The position numbers and the translations under genes were made by a program. From Tretioscincus oriximinensis (lineage: Eukaryota > Chordata > Lepidosauria > Squamata > Gymnophthalmidae), in the NCBI GenBank assembly GCA_022410635.1, contig JAJVDF010000467.1, forward strand, positions 879,540 to 943,539: 64,000 nt of DNA, written 5' to 3'. Shown here in pieces: positions 33,446 through 43,966 of this stretch. The first letter of the stretch is position 1. Every line of letters begins with the position of its first letter. A model generated the notes under the pieces. The model saw only the letters and a program-made list of their open reading frames with translations. It did no database searches and had not been told where the DNA came from.

Positions 33446-34628
33446 ATGGGTACACGTACGGCACCCCAATANGCCAACATCTTTATGGCGGACCTAGAAC
33501 AACGCTTCCTCAACTCCTGCACTCAGAAACCTCTACTGTACTTAAGATTCATCGATGACATCTTTATAATCTGGACTCATGGGGAGGAATCACTAAGAAC
33601 ATTCCACCAAAATTTCAATAGCTTCCACCCTACTATTAACCTCAGTTTGGAACAATCTAGAGAGCAAGTCCACTTTCTAGACACCACCATAAAATTGCAC
33701 AATGGAAATCTGAGCACGACACTGTATCGCAAACCAACTGATCGATACACCTATTTACATGCCTCTAGCTTCCACCCCGAACACACAACCAAATCTATTG
33801 TCTACAGCCAAGCTCTCAGATATAATCGCATCTGCTCGGATCCAGAAGACAGAGACACCAAACTCCTGGAACTACAGCAAGCATTCCTCAGGTTACAGTA
33901 CCCACCACATGAAGTAAAAAAACAAATCAACTGAGCCAGAATGGTACCCAGAATCAACCTATTACAGGACAGATTGAGGACAGAAAACAACAGAACCCCA
34001 TTAGTGGTCACATACAGCTCACAATTGGGGCCCCTCAAACACATAATAAATGAACTTCAACCTATTTTGGATAAAAACACAGCTCTCTCAAGAGCACTTG
34101 GTGGCAAACCTTTGCTGGCTTACAAAACAACTACCCAACCTCAAACAACTCCTCACACAAAGAACACAGGACACAGAGGGAGAAATGGGAACTAGACCCT
34201 GCCACAAACCCAGATGTCAACTCTGTGCACACATCCACCCTGGCAATGTCATCACGGGACCTGATAACACCACCCACAACATTAGAGGGACTTTTACATG
34301 CTCATCTTTTAATGTGGTGTATTCCATCTTCTGCCAACAATGCCCCTCTACACTCTACATTGGGCAAACAGGACAATCCCTTCGCCAGAGAATAAATGGA
34401 CACAAATCTGATATTCGAAATGGAAACACACAGAAACCAGTTGCTGAACATTTTAACCTTCCAGGACATTCTCTCTCAGACCTCAGGACTGCAGTTCTTG
34501 AACAAAGAAACTACAAAGGAAGATTTGAAAGAGAAGCAGCAGAACTTGAATACATTCACAAGTTCCAGGCCATCAGCAAAGGACTTAACAGAGACAATGG
34601 TTTCCTGGCCAACTATACATTTTTATGA
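33446..34628 (+). pseudogene. Second Penelope-like ORF copy, broken
   Basis: The plus-strand arm encodes the same protein from motif B onwards. It has a TGA stop at 33932-33934 where the left copy has an Arg codon, and one extra A in the run near 34122-34128 that shifts the frame. The GIY-YIG part then reads on in the second frame to the natural stop. An N lies at 33472. Confidence 0.9.
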
Positions 34629-34849
34629 CACCTGTTAAGTATTTGATTGATTGTCTACCAGACATTGCACCTTGTTGCCCCAGGCAGTTTTTTACATAAG
34701 AGGATTAGTTCCTGCTATTTACCTGTCTTTTTAAGGAGATTAGTTCCTGCTATTTACCTGCAATTCAACACCTCCCTACAGTTGCATATGCTTTGTCTTC
34801 TCCCATACACATTTCCCTATAAATACCTGACCCTGGCATTAGTCCCTCA

Positions 34850-34887
34850 GCATCTGAAGAAGTAGACCTGTCTACGAAAGCTTATGC
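34850..34887 (+). ncRNA. Minimal hammerhead-ribozyme-like motif (right arm)
   Basis: In order: GCAT (34850-34853), CTGAAGA (34854-34860, fits the invariant CUGANGA), stem II GTAGAC (34862-34867), CT loop, GTCTAC (34870-34875), GAAA (34876-34879), GCTT, ATGC (34884-34887). GCAT and ATGC form a 4-bp stem I. Stem III is reduced to at most one A-U pair, and cleavage would be expected between 34883 and 34884 (inference). Hammerhead ribozymes, including small variants with almost no stem III that work as dimers, have been reported in Penelope-like elements. The perfect stem II and intact core make chance unlikely; activity is not shown. Confidence 0.72.
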
Positions 34888-35104
34888 CAACCACTTTTCT
34901 CAAGTTAGTCTCAAAGTGCTGCTAGCCCCTTTGCTGGACTTTCTGCTAGACTAACACGGCTATTTCTCTGAAATTCTTTTAGAAGGTCCTTAAAGACGCA
35001 CCTCTTCAACCTGGCCTTTGGTTAAAGAAATGCTGTTTTTCCCCCCTCTCCACCTTCAGATACTGATTGTACTGTTTTAAAATGTAAAAATTGTACTGTT
35101 TTTT

Positions 35105-35182
35105 GTTGTTGCCACCCTGAGACCTTCGGGTATGGGGCGGGGTATAAATGTAAATAGATAAATAATAATAAATAATAATAAT
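35105..35182 (+). mobile_element. Sauria-type SINE tail fragment
   Basis: ccaccctgagaccttcgggt followed by ggcggggtataaat and an AAT-rich tail, matching the 3' end of the fuller copies at 35938 and 60870. Confidence 0.7.
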
Positions 35183-35184
35183 CT

Positions 35185-35560
35185 GTCTCTTTTTCCTTTC
35201 AGCAAATCGTACTTCAGTTGTTCCACTACATTATGATGCCAACACTGTACAGACCAGTTCCCACAGTCTTTCAAGCTGGATACCGTTATTGACAATACCG
35301 ACATCAATAGTTGTTCCACCAAGAACTGTATGTCCCCAGTTCCCCGGTACGACTTTTTCTTTGCCCCATATTTTTAGGAGTTCAATGTTATTTATTTTCC
35401 TTATTATTTCCAGCCAGAATTCCTGAGCTTTGATACAGTCCTATATCAAGTGCATAAATGTGAACTTTAATCCTTGATAGCACCAACACTCCAGGTTATA
35501 TCCTCTAACCATATGTACTAATATGACAGGAGTCCTATACATCTTCATCCTCAGTCTATT
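35185..35560 (-). mobile_element. L1-like LINE fragment
   Basis: The minus strand carries L1 ORF2-like sequence (plus-strand words agttccccggtacgactttt, ccagccagaattcctgagct, tgatacagtcctatatcaag). It probably belonged to the piece at 31075-31261 before later insertions separated them. Confidence 0.5.
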
Positions 35561-35937
35561 GAGGGTTTTCTTTTAGTTTTAATTCCTTTGGTGACTCTAC
35601 TTTTAACCTTCTTCAGTTAACTTGAAGACCCATAGAATGTAGTGTAGTCCAGGGAGGGAGGGAACGGTATAAGTATATTCTTCAGGAGTGAAGATGAATT
35701 GAAGAAGGTTTAAAAAATAAAACTGTGACCAGGAGCTCTAGTCTGAAGATTGGAAGCGGGTCCATCTGGTATTTCACATAATACAAAAATTATTTGCACA
35801 AAAAAGCAAGCAAGAGACTTTCTAAAGATGTCTGAAGAAAGTCTGCAGCTGGGAAGGATTGTTCATGGCTGTACCCTATTCTATGTCATCTCCTACATTG
35901 GTTCCAAGAATTATGACAACTTCAGAATTGATGCAGA

Positions 35938-36177
35938 AAGCCAGTTTGGTGTAGTGGTTCAGTATTGGACTCGTACCTGGTAGTCTTCCGGTTCAATTCC
36001 CCACTCCTCCATGAAAGCCAGCTGGGTGACCTTGGGCCAGTCACAGGTCTTTGAACTCTCTCAGCCCCACCTACTCCACAGGGTGTCTGTTGTGGAGAAA
36101 GCAACAAAAGCTATGTGCTCCACCCTATGGTTGGCCGCCCTGAGACCTTTGGGTATAAGGTGGGATACAAGTACAAA

Positions 36178-36178
<1 letters not shown>
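35938..36178 (+). mobile_element. Sauria-type tRNA SINE
   Basis: A box tggtgtagtggttcag, B box ggttcaattcc, body gccagctgggtgaccttggg, agggtgtctgttgtggagaa, and 3' end ggccgccctgagacctttgg then aagtacaaataaata. Sauria SINEs are known from squamates, which supports the organism call. Confidence 0.88.
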
Positions 36179-36208
<30 letters not shown>

Positions 36209-36264
36209 ACAAACAAACAAACAAACAAACAAACAAACAAACAAACAAACATATAAATAAATAA
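36174..36264. repeat. (AAAT)n followed by (AAAC)n microsatellite
   Basis: About nine aaat units switch to about twelve aaac units and back to aaat. It grew from the SINE tail. Confidence 0.95.
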
Positions 36265-36689
36265 ATGATCCAAAGGACATGAGAGTTGTTCCAGGATGCG
36301 TGGACTTTCCTGTCTTAGCTCAAAGAATGCAAGTGCGGAAAGGTCCCTTGTGACCTCTAAGGAATTTTTCATAAGTCCATTTTAAATATGCAGTTAGACT
36401 GTCTCAATTCCTATTTGTGTGAAAGTAAAAAGTTTTTAAAAGCTCAAACTGTACCCTACAATAAAATAAGTATCACTTCAATTACTATTTTTAAAACTAT
36501 GTTTTTAAACATAGATATTTCATACAGTTTTAATATGTTAATTTAGTTGTTATTGTTAACTGCCCTGAGACCTTTGGTGTTGGAAAGAATGGAGATTAAT
36601 CTGATACCTCCTGATATAAGCTTCTCTTTGTCTAGGCCGATACCCAGGTACATCTGAGTTTTAATCTGGCTTCAGAGCAATTTCAGAAT

Positions 36690-36780
36690 GGAAAAGCATC
36701 TGAAGAAATATACCTGTCAACAGAAGTTCATATTGCCTCCCCTTTTCTTGTTAGTCTCTAAGGTGCTACAAATCCTAGAT
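36690..36780 (+). mobile_element. Decayed Penelope-like end
   Basis: aagcatctgaagaaatatac, cctgtcaacagaagttcata and ttgttagtctctaaggtgct are diverged terminal words. Stem II no longer pairs. Confidence 0.5.
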
Positions 36781-37208
36781 ACTCTGGTTTGAACCCAGAC
36801 CAGCTACGTCTTTGATATCTATAACAGCAAAGTGATTAATTTGTTTTCCACATTATCTAAATCAAATTTGCTGATATTTTCTCACTCTGAAGCTGGATTA
36901 AAACTTGGGTGTGACCAAAGAACAAATCTGTTACTCCATCTATTTGCCACTAGATGGCACCCATTCAGCAGTGGAAAAATTGAAAACCAGTTCAATTTCA
37001 ATTCAATTGGAGATTTGTGATCAAATTTACACTTATATGTATCACTATTTTATGGATTCTTATTAATATTAAAATCTGTGCAAAATTAACACAGTGTAAT
37101 TTATTCATAAATGATCAAGAAGTGAATAATCAGCAAGGTTTAGTGATAATATTATCAGGCTACAAATGAAAAGAGATTTCAAAGAGATCCAAAGGGATCT
37201 CTTGATAG

Positions 37209-37401
37209 GACCAGATGACCCCTTTTGGGTGGAGGTTGAAAACCCGATTTTGGGGTGCCTCCCAGTTTTTTCTGAGGAAATTGTTTTCAAAAAAAGTTTT
37301 TTTTCAATTTTTTTTATTTTTCAATTTTTTTTCCTCAGAAAAAACTGGGAGGCACCCCAAAAACGAGTTTTCAACCCTCCCCAAAAAGAGGCCATCTGGT
37401 C
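37209..37401. mobile_element. Foldback MITE, family B copy 1
   Basis: Ends gaccagatgacccc and ggccatctggtc. Long internal arms pair (ggggtgcctcccagtttttt with its complement) around an A/T-rich centre. A sister copy lies at 43772-43966. Confidence 0.85.
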
Positions 37402-37419
37402 AGCCTAAGACAATGGCCA

Positions 37420-37935
37420 AGTGGACAATGAAATAGCAAATGAACATTGACTTTAGCAAGTGCAAAATAATGCACACTGAGGCACAGAACCCTAAGGGCA
37501 CTTTTAACGAAGTAGAAATTGAGCTTTATGTGACAGACCAGGAAAGGGATCTTGGGTTTATGGTGGACAGCTTAATGATGGTGTTGACTAAGGCCCTTTC
37601 CACACTGAGCTTTATTCTGGGCTATATCACAGGATATAGGTCTACCATTTTCGATAGCAGGTTCTAAATGAGTTTGACAGTCTATACTAGCATGTGGGTG
37701 GTAAGCTTCTATTCCAAAAAGCAGCCCAGAATAACATTTAGTGCAGAAAAGAAATGTATTTTCAGTTCCCCTTCAATTCTGAAAAACTGGATTAAATCTG
37801 GATGTAAATAGATTAAAAGTATGTGTCAGTATGACAACTTAATATGCACCAGTAGAGAAAAAAGCAAATACTATACTAAGGTAATTAGGAAGGGAACAGT
37901 AACTATGTTGTCTCTTTATAAAGCTATGGTGAGGC
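37420..37935 (+). mobile_element. CR1 LINE fragment split by a MITE
   Basis: The left part encodes FSKCKIMHTEAQNPKG and QERDLGFMVDSLM. The right part (about 37845-37935) encodes IRKGTVTMLSLYKAMVRP. The family-C MITE at 37592-37752 lies between them. Confidence 0.75.
37592..37752. mobile_element. Hairpin MITE, family C copy 3, nested in CR1
   Basis: Starts ggccctttccacactgagct and ends near cagcccagaataacatttag, complementary to the ttattctgggct of the left arm. Confidence 0.65.
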
Positions 37936-38088
37936 CCTTTATTTATTTATGTATTTATTTGTACTTATATTCCATCCTATACCCGAAGGTCTCAGGGTGG
38001 CCAACCAAATGGTGGTGCACATAGCTTTTCTNGCTTTCTCCACAACAGACACCCTGTGACATAGGTGGGGTTGAGAGAGTTCTAAACA
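37936..38088 (-). mobile_element. Sauria-type SINE, 3' part, reverse
   Basis: Reverse complement of the SINE body: cccgaaggtctcagggtggc and ctccacaacagacaccctgt. Contains one N. Confidence 0.8.
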
Positions 38089-38092
38089 GTGC

Positions 38093-38297
38093 TTTTTTTC
38101 CATAAAAAAAGGTGCCGGTACTAACGCCAGCGGCGGCGGGGAGGGGGCGCGCGCGGGGGTCGGGGGGGGCACCACACCCCCTCGCCGGCGGCTAACGCAG
38201 CAGTACCGGCACCTTTTATTTAGGCGGGGGAGCGGCGGGGGGGAGCGGAGCCCGCCCGCCGCTGCCGCCCGCTAACTCCGCCACCCCCGCGCACCCC
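38093..38297. mobile_element. GC-rich hAT-like foldback element
   Basis: Starts cagtgctttttttccat and contains aaaaaggtgccggtactaac and its complement gtaccggcaccttttattta. Same family as the insertion at 39455-39742. Very GC-rich. Confidence 0.65.
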
Positions 38298-38940
38298 CAG
38301 GATTGGAAACTGGCTAAAAGATAGAAAATAGAGAATGGATAATTCTCTGAGTAGAAACATGTAAGAAATGGGGTACCCCAGGGGTTTGTACTGGAACCTC
38401 TGCTTTTCAATATATTAATAAATGACCTGGATGCTGATATAAATAGTGAAGTAGCCATGTTCGCTGACGACACTAAACTGTTCAGGGTAATGAAAACAGA
38501 AAGTGATTCCAAGGAGCTCCAGAGTGATTTATTGAAATTGGGTGAGTGGGCAACTAAGTGGCAAATGCACTTCAATTTAAGCAAGTGCAAGGTCATGCAC
38601 ATTGGGGCAAATAATCCCAATTACTCCTACTAACTGATGGGAACCAGGCTTGACCAAGCAAGAAAAGATCCTGTGGTATTGGTGGATAGTTCAATGAAGT
38701 TATCAACCCAGTGTGCAACAGCAGCAAAAAAAGCAAATTCCATGTTGGAGATAATTAGGAAAGGAATCGAAACAAGTCATCAAGTGTTGTTTTGGCGCTT
38801 TATAAATCTCTGGTGAGGCCACATTTGGAATACTGTGTTCAGTTCTGGTCACCACATCTCAAGTGGGATATTGTGGAACTAGAGAAGATACAGAAAAGGG
38901 CAACAAGAATGATCAACTGCACTGCACTGCATAGGGACCT
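38298..38940 (+). mobile_element. CR1 LINE reverse transcriptase fragment
   Basis: Broken frames include the GLVLEPLLFNILINDLDADI-like region, FADDTKLFRV and the YKSLVRPHLEYCVQFWSPH block. The frame is disrupted by several stops. Confidence 0.88.
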
Positions 38941-39424
38941 ATGTGGAGGAGATCTAAGAGTTATCTTGCAAAAACTCCTTTTACGTAGTCTACAATCATT
39001 CTTGGGTTGTGGAAACACTTCTGCAGATAATGCACATTGCAGTGTTCTGCATGTCATGTGACACATTTGCACCCAATCATGGTAAAGGAGGGTCAACCAG
39101 GCCTGTAGAACAGTCTGAAAACAGCCTGCAGAGTGTAAAAGGCAGGAAACATTCACCCAGCTAGTAGATTCTCCAGCAGCAATCTAACATAGAACTGTAA
39201 TATGAATTTTCCCTTGTCTTAAGTGGTGGAACTGGATTATTATAACATCTCTTAATAGCATGCTTCTGTTTAAATCCATTAGTTCTACACCTTTACTCGC
39301 AAAATGTTAGAACATCTGCTCTGCTTGAAACCTCTAAGCAGTTTAGCCTCATAGTACAATTATTAAAGAATACGGCTTGAAAAAAATCTCACAAGCCTAA
39401 AATGTTGACTTATGTTCCCATTAT

Positions 39425-39900
39425 TATAAGAACGTAAGAATATAAGAAGAGCCCGGGCTTTTTTTGTGCCGGAACGCACCGGAACGCAGTACCGGCACCT
39501 TTTATTTAGGCGGGCAGGGCCGCCCCCCCCCGCCCCCTAAATAAAAGGTGCCGGTACTGCGGCGTTTAGGCGGGCGGGGGGGGTTAGTGGCGGCGGGGGG
39601 GGGGGGGCCACCCCCCCCCCCCCGGCCCCCCGGTACTAACCGGGGGGGCGTGTTAGTACTGCCCCCCCCCCCCGGTACTAACGCTGCCCCCCCCTCGCCG
39701 GCGTTAGTACCGTCACCTTTTTTTCTGGAAACAAAGCACTGAGAAGAGCCATACTGGATCGGGCCAGAGCCCATCCAGTCCAGCATTCTGTCTCACACAG
39801 AGGCCCACCTGGGCAGTCCGAACAGAGGAAAGCAAATATGCACCTGTTCATGACTCCCTGCAAATGGCATTTCAGGAGTACTGCCTGTTGTTCCATCTTG
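39425..39900 (-). mobile_element. CR1 LINE 3' end interrupted by a hAT element
   Basis: gaacgtaagaatataagaag and, after the insertion, agagccatactggatcgggc and agtccagcattctgtctcac are the reverse complement of the CR1 3' end seen intact at 58900. Confidence 0.85.
39455..39742. mobile_element. GC-rich hAT-like foldback element in CR1
   Basis: 288 bp between two perfect copies of gaagagcc (39447-39454 and 39743-39750), an 8-bp duplication as made by hAT transposases. Ends resemble cagtgcttt. The inside is dominated by G and C runs and by ggtgccggtact words in both orientations. Confidence 0.82.
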
Positions 39901-41127
39901 TATTATTTCTCAGTCCTCACATATACAGAAAAAGAATTCTATGTAGAAAAATCTCTTGTCTTATCTAGGAAAGTCTGGAACAACATGAAGAACCTAAGAA
40001 GCTTTCCCTAACATGTTAAGCCTGTTTCTTGCAAATAAGTTGTAGTCTTCAAGCTCCATGTTTCAATCATGTGTGCCATCTCACCAAGTTTCAGAAATAC
40101 CTGTAACATCATTAGGATATCAGAATTCTTGCTGGTAGCAATACCAATGTTGCCAGTTGTCCACCTCTTTTCTCCATTTGCTTCTCCCATAACCATCCAC
40201 TGGGAGGAATGATGAGAAGACTACCTCTGTTCCCAGTTCCTTCATTTTCAAACTATCTGCAGATATTTGCTAATATTCTTTCTTGTGAGTGATTTAACCA
40301 TGTATATATTAGAAGAAGTGATTATTACTCTGTAGAACTAAACAGTCTTATCAGCCTATGAGACACAATCTATTCTTGCATCTGGAAGACAACACACATC
40401 GCATGAAACTACGTTAGGTCTGCAGACAGCCACCTTTGTGCTTCTCAATTGGGAATTTCTCAAACCACAACTCTATTAAGAGATTTCTAGATGCTTACAA
40501 GACTGTTCCTTATTGGTAGATGTATCTTGATGTACCTCTTTGTTGTTTTCTTGTATGACAGCCTAGTGTTGGTCCTGGAAAAGAATAGGTGCGGACTGCC
40601 TACATGTTCTCTTGCTTTTTCAGGTGACATGCTTCCATATCATTAAGACCTTTCAACATTCTGGAGAATTTCAACTGCTGTATCAATGAAGTTCACTAAT
40701 GGGTTTTAGTGTGCTTCTCTCTCTTCAAGGCTTTGCCCTTCTTCTTCCAGCAAACTCATATGCATTTGTGGCAAGTAAACTTCAGATTATTTTCTGGTAA
40801 AAGTACAAACGTACTACATATATTGTAGTTAACTATGTAAATTCTTCTTTTTCCATGTTGCCTAGACTCAGTTATGTCCTCTTCTGAATTACTAACAGTT
40901 GAGAATCCTTCCAATGCCCTTTAAGGTTTCAAATTTCTCTTTAGAAGTGTAAAAGTTCTAAACCTCAGCAATCTTCTTGCTCATAATGTTTCTACACTCC
41001 TTTTTTGGATGTATTGTTAATATGCAAATTATCCCCTAGTGCTCAGATTACTGGTCCAGTGATTTCCCCATATCTATGAAAATTTGTGTTACCAATCTTA
41101 ATTAGTACTGATTTACAGTGTACACTA

Positions 41128-41775
41128 GAGTATGTCGACACGAATATAAGCCGAGGCACCACAAAAAACTAGGAAAAAATATTGACTTGAATATAGGCCT
41201 AGGGTGGAAAATGCAGCGGGGGGAACGAAGGAAAGGAACCGAACGCCTCCCCTGCGCCCACCCTAGGTGCCCATCATCCCCTGGGGCCTGCAGCCTCCTG
41301 GGGAGCCACACAGTCCTCAGTGCCACATGCTGGGGGTTCCTGGGGGTCCCTTGGCATCTGGTTCTTTGGGCCCCAAGACCGGGATGATCAGGCACATATA
41401 AAGGATGCCGGCAATAGGGAAGCTCTGGTACTATACCCTCGCCTCACCGGATAGATATGAGATGATGATGACCTCTGTTGCCACTGCCACACTCTGGCGC
41501 TACTGAAACCCACCTCAGGCATTGGTCCAGAGGGAGACAGCAAAGGCAGCAGCAGTCTAGTGCAGGCTAAAGAAGGGAAGACCCTGGAGCATGCTGGGAA
41601 GTGTAGTCCCACTTGTGGCTGGGGGAAAAGGCGAGGACGGAGAAGGCCAATGTGGCTCAAGGGGGGTGGAAGAGATTGGAGAACACCCGCACTGCAACCA
41701 AGTATAAGTTGAGGAGGGCTTTCTTCAGCATTAAAAATGTGCTGAAAAAACTAGACTTATATTCGAGTATTAAAA
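41128..41775. mobile_element. Non-autonomous DNA transposon with inverted ends (probable)
   Basis: The left end gtcgacacgaatataagccg is matched by the reverse complement of gacttatattcgagtat at the right end. The inner part is GC-rich with no coding frame I can name. Confidence 0.55.
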
Positions 41776-42332
41776 TATTTATATATATATATATAAAATA
41801 TATATAAATTATATTTAAAAACATAACCCATTCAGCCTCTCTCACTCCCTTTCAGGACTACTGTCAGGATAGAGAAGTCAACGATCCAGGTGAACAGAAG
41901 CAATTTAACCAGTTGATGAAAATCATAAAGAGTTGGAGTCTGCATGCCTCCATTGGCAGGACATTCCAAAGTCGGGGAAACACTACAATGAAGGGTATGT
42001 GCCACATTTAATCTGATTTTGGGTGCCTTCAGGCAGTAAGAGAAAGGCTAGATCTGAAAGGGAAGCTGCCCTTGACCTTTGCAGTAGCTTGCTAAACATG
42101 CATCAGGCTGCCCTGCAGGTTCCCAACTTCCCAGCAATCTAAGCATTGCATTACAAGGGATCACTGGGACTGCACCCAAGCCTATTAAAACTAAGTGGAA
42201 AACAGCTGATTGTCAAACAATAAATCATTGAACAAATCTTCAAAGTAAATGCAACCATTTCACAAGATGTAGATGTTTACAGATCCTCTGATCAATCTAA
42301 TTAAACATGAAGTTTCTCTTCTTCTTCATTAC

Positions 42333-42626
42333 CTGTATAGCTCATGTAATTGTTGAACGGTGTTCCAGAGAAGTGGGTTTGGCCACAGGTATCATTAGTA
42401 GGATCCGGGTCTCGACAGAGTTTGCTTTTGGGAGCAGGTACTGTGTCAGCACAAAGATCTCCGGTTTCCATGGATGGTGTTGTCTCACTGCATAGATCAT
42501 CACATGACTCCCGTTCACTCACCCCTTTAAAGACATGGTAGAGTCCTAGGACATGTCCTACTTCATGGATCATGGTATTTCTGTGGCCTGGCATACCATA
42601 ATAAGTTGGATTGAGCACCACTCCAC
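42333..42626 (-). CDS. PAPPA2: PAPPA2 exon b: zinc-binding catalytic core
   Basis: This 294-bp exon encodes the catalytic heart of the protease. It contains [11 protein letters not shown], the extended metzincin motif HExxHxxGxxH, whose three His bind zinc and whose Glu is the general base. It ends at NNYMSYT, which holds the Met-turn methionine. All catalytic residues are present, so the exon shows no sign of decay. Between them lie the acidic, cysteine-rich stretches ([26 protein letters not shown]) typical of pappalysins. The acceptor is ttttag before 42626 and the donor GTAATG follows 42333. The exon is phase 1 to phase 1 and keeps frame with both neighbours. Confidence 0.97.
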
Positions 42627-42843
42627 CTAAAATTGCAAGTGTAATAATAACTTTTAATGACAGAAAAAAGAGTTTTGGAATTAGAGCAAATGCAAACTTT
42701 TTCCAAGCTGAATTTCTCAACACTATTTAATTGTAGCAACATTACATTTCCCGCTGAAATGTTTCTGTCATTCAGATGTATGAGAGTACCTGAGGAAGAA
42801 CCATGGGAGATGGGATTAGCCACCCAATCCCAGCTATGTCTGA

Positions 42844-42897
42844 TTGCCCTGAGACCTTCAGGTATAGGGGGGGGGGGGGTATAAGTATAAATAAATA
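42844..42897 (+). mobile_element. Sauria-type SINE tail
   Basis: gccctgagaccttcaggtat, a G-run, then ataagtataaataaataaaa. Confidence 0.65.
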
Positions 42898-43771
42898 AAA
42901 CATGTGACTCAGTTTTCCAGGAAAGGATTAATTTTATGCAACAGAAAACCTACCAAGGGGGCCTGGCAAGGAACTTCTCACTCTCATACGAGTTTTCTGT
43001 GTCTGATTTTATCCCATCGCTGAGTAGTGCAGAAAGTGAACCTCTCAGCCTGGGCCCAGAACGGAACAGTTTGTTAGCCACATAACCTTTATTGGATAGA
43101 ATCAAACTTTGTTTTTTAAGAAGGGGCTACAGTACAAGCAAATATCAGTCAATAGTATGTTTAGATTTCATATAAAAAGATTGCATATAGTTTTTTTAGT
43201 CCGTTGACTTCCTTAGCCAACAAGCAGAAATGTAAAGCAGGAAAAGAAAGCTAAGGTTGATTTCCCAGCCAAACCCCAGCCTGAGACAGGAGGTTCCCCT
43301 ACTAAAAGTCAAGAAGAGGAATATGAGTGAAGAAAGAAAACTTTGCTAATAGCTAAGCTAATGGGATGTTCAGAGCCAACCATAATCACACTGTGCCAAC
43401 TACTAACAGCATACAGCAAAGCGAGCCTGGCGGCTGAGAGGCCATGAAGCTTCTTATTCCAACTTCCGAAGAGAAACTTAAATTTTCTTACATCTACAAA
43501 TGTGTGTGAAGGAAACTGACAATTAGATAGCACAGTAACAAATTCACTTCCACTAGGAAGGAAACACACACACAAATTTTCTTTGATGTAGGAAAAACAG
43601 TCCATTCTTTGGAGCCACCCTTCCTTAGAATTATAGGACCTTTATGTACTCGCTGTGTTAAATCTTGTTGAGTGTCACAGTCTCAAAGCTCAGATGAACT
43701 CTAAATCTGCCGCCCCAAGCCTCTGTTATCTAGGAATAAACATTTTTCGCTTCAGGGACTTGGGGTGTGTC

Positions 43772-43966
43772 TGACCAGATGACCCCTTTTTGCGGGGGTT
43801 GAAAGCCCGGTTTTGGGGTGCCTCCCAGTTTTTTCTGAGGAAATTTTTTTCAAAAAAAGATTTTTTTCTGAATTTCTTTTTTTTGTTTGTTTTTTTTTCC
43901 TCAGAAAAAACTGGGAGGCACCCCAAAAATGGGTTTTCAACTCCCCCCAAAGGGGTCATCTGGTCA
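43772..43966. mobile_element. Foldback MITE, family B copy 2
   Basis: Ends tgaccagatgacccc and ggggtcatctggtca; arms pair over most of its 195 bp, including ggggtgcctcccagtttttt. Nearly the same as 37209-37401. Confidence 0.87.

Larger units (their letters stand above)
31637..34973. mobile_element. Head-to-head inverted Penelope-like element (3.3 kb)
   Basis: Two 5'-truncated copies of one Penelope-like retroelement joined at their 5' ends (junction at about 33435/33436). They point outwards and are flanked by a perfect 16-bp duplication ttcttttagaaggtcc (31621-31636 and 34974-34989). The left copy (minus, 33435 to 31637) is longer at its 5' end by 302 bp; the right copy (plus, 33436 to 34973) is longer at its 3' end by a tail of about 35 bp ending ggctatttctctg. 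The shared arms are about 1.5 kb and nearly identical, so the insertion is young. A single flanking duplication means one integration event. It sits in the 3' tail of an older L2-like repeat. Confidence 0.93.
30826..42332 (-). other. PAPPA2 intron between exons b and c
   Basis: The largest complete intron (11.5 kb). From left to right: an L1-like piece, a tRNA-SINE, the 3.3-kb Penelope-like inverted element inside an L2-like tail, an L1-like piece, a Sauria SINE with an AAAT/AAAC tail, a foldback element, CR1 pieces, GC-rich hAT foldbacks, and an element at 41128-41775. I see nothing in 36780-37200, 39900-41120 or 41830-42330. Confidence 0.75.

Noticed and set aside
35938..36030. tRNA-like sequence with A and B boxes (also 60870-60940)
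   Set aside because: It is the head of a Sauria-type SINE with the usual body and tail; the cloverleaf is degenerate, so not a functional tRNA gene.
36174..36264. Regularly spaced repeats as a CRISPR-like array
   Set aside because: They are simple tetranucleotide repeats without spacers, in a vertebrate genome.
37166..37436. Overlapping open frames on both strands (also 43726-43972)
   Set aside because: They are mirror translations of foldback elements, not genes.
38093..38297. CpG island or promoter, from high GC
   Set aside because: The GC content belongs to a hAT-like foldback repeat shared with 39455-39742, and no gene start is nearby.
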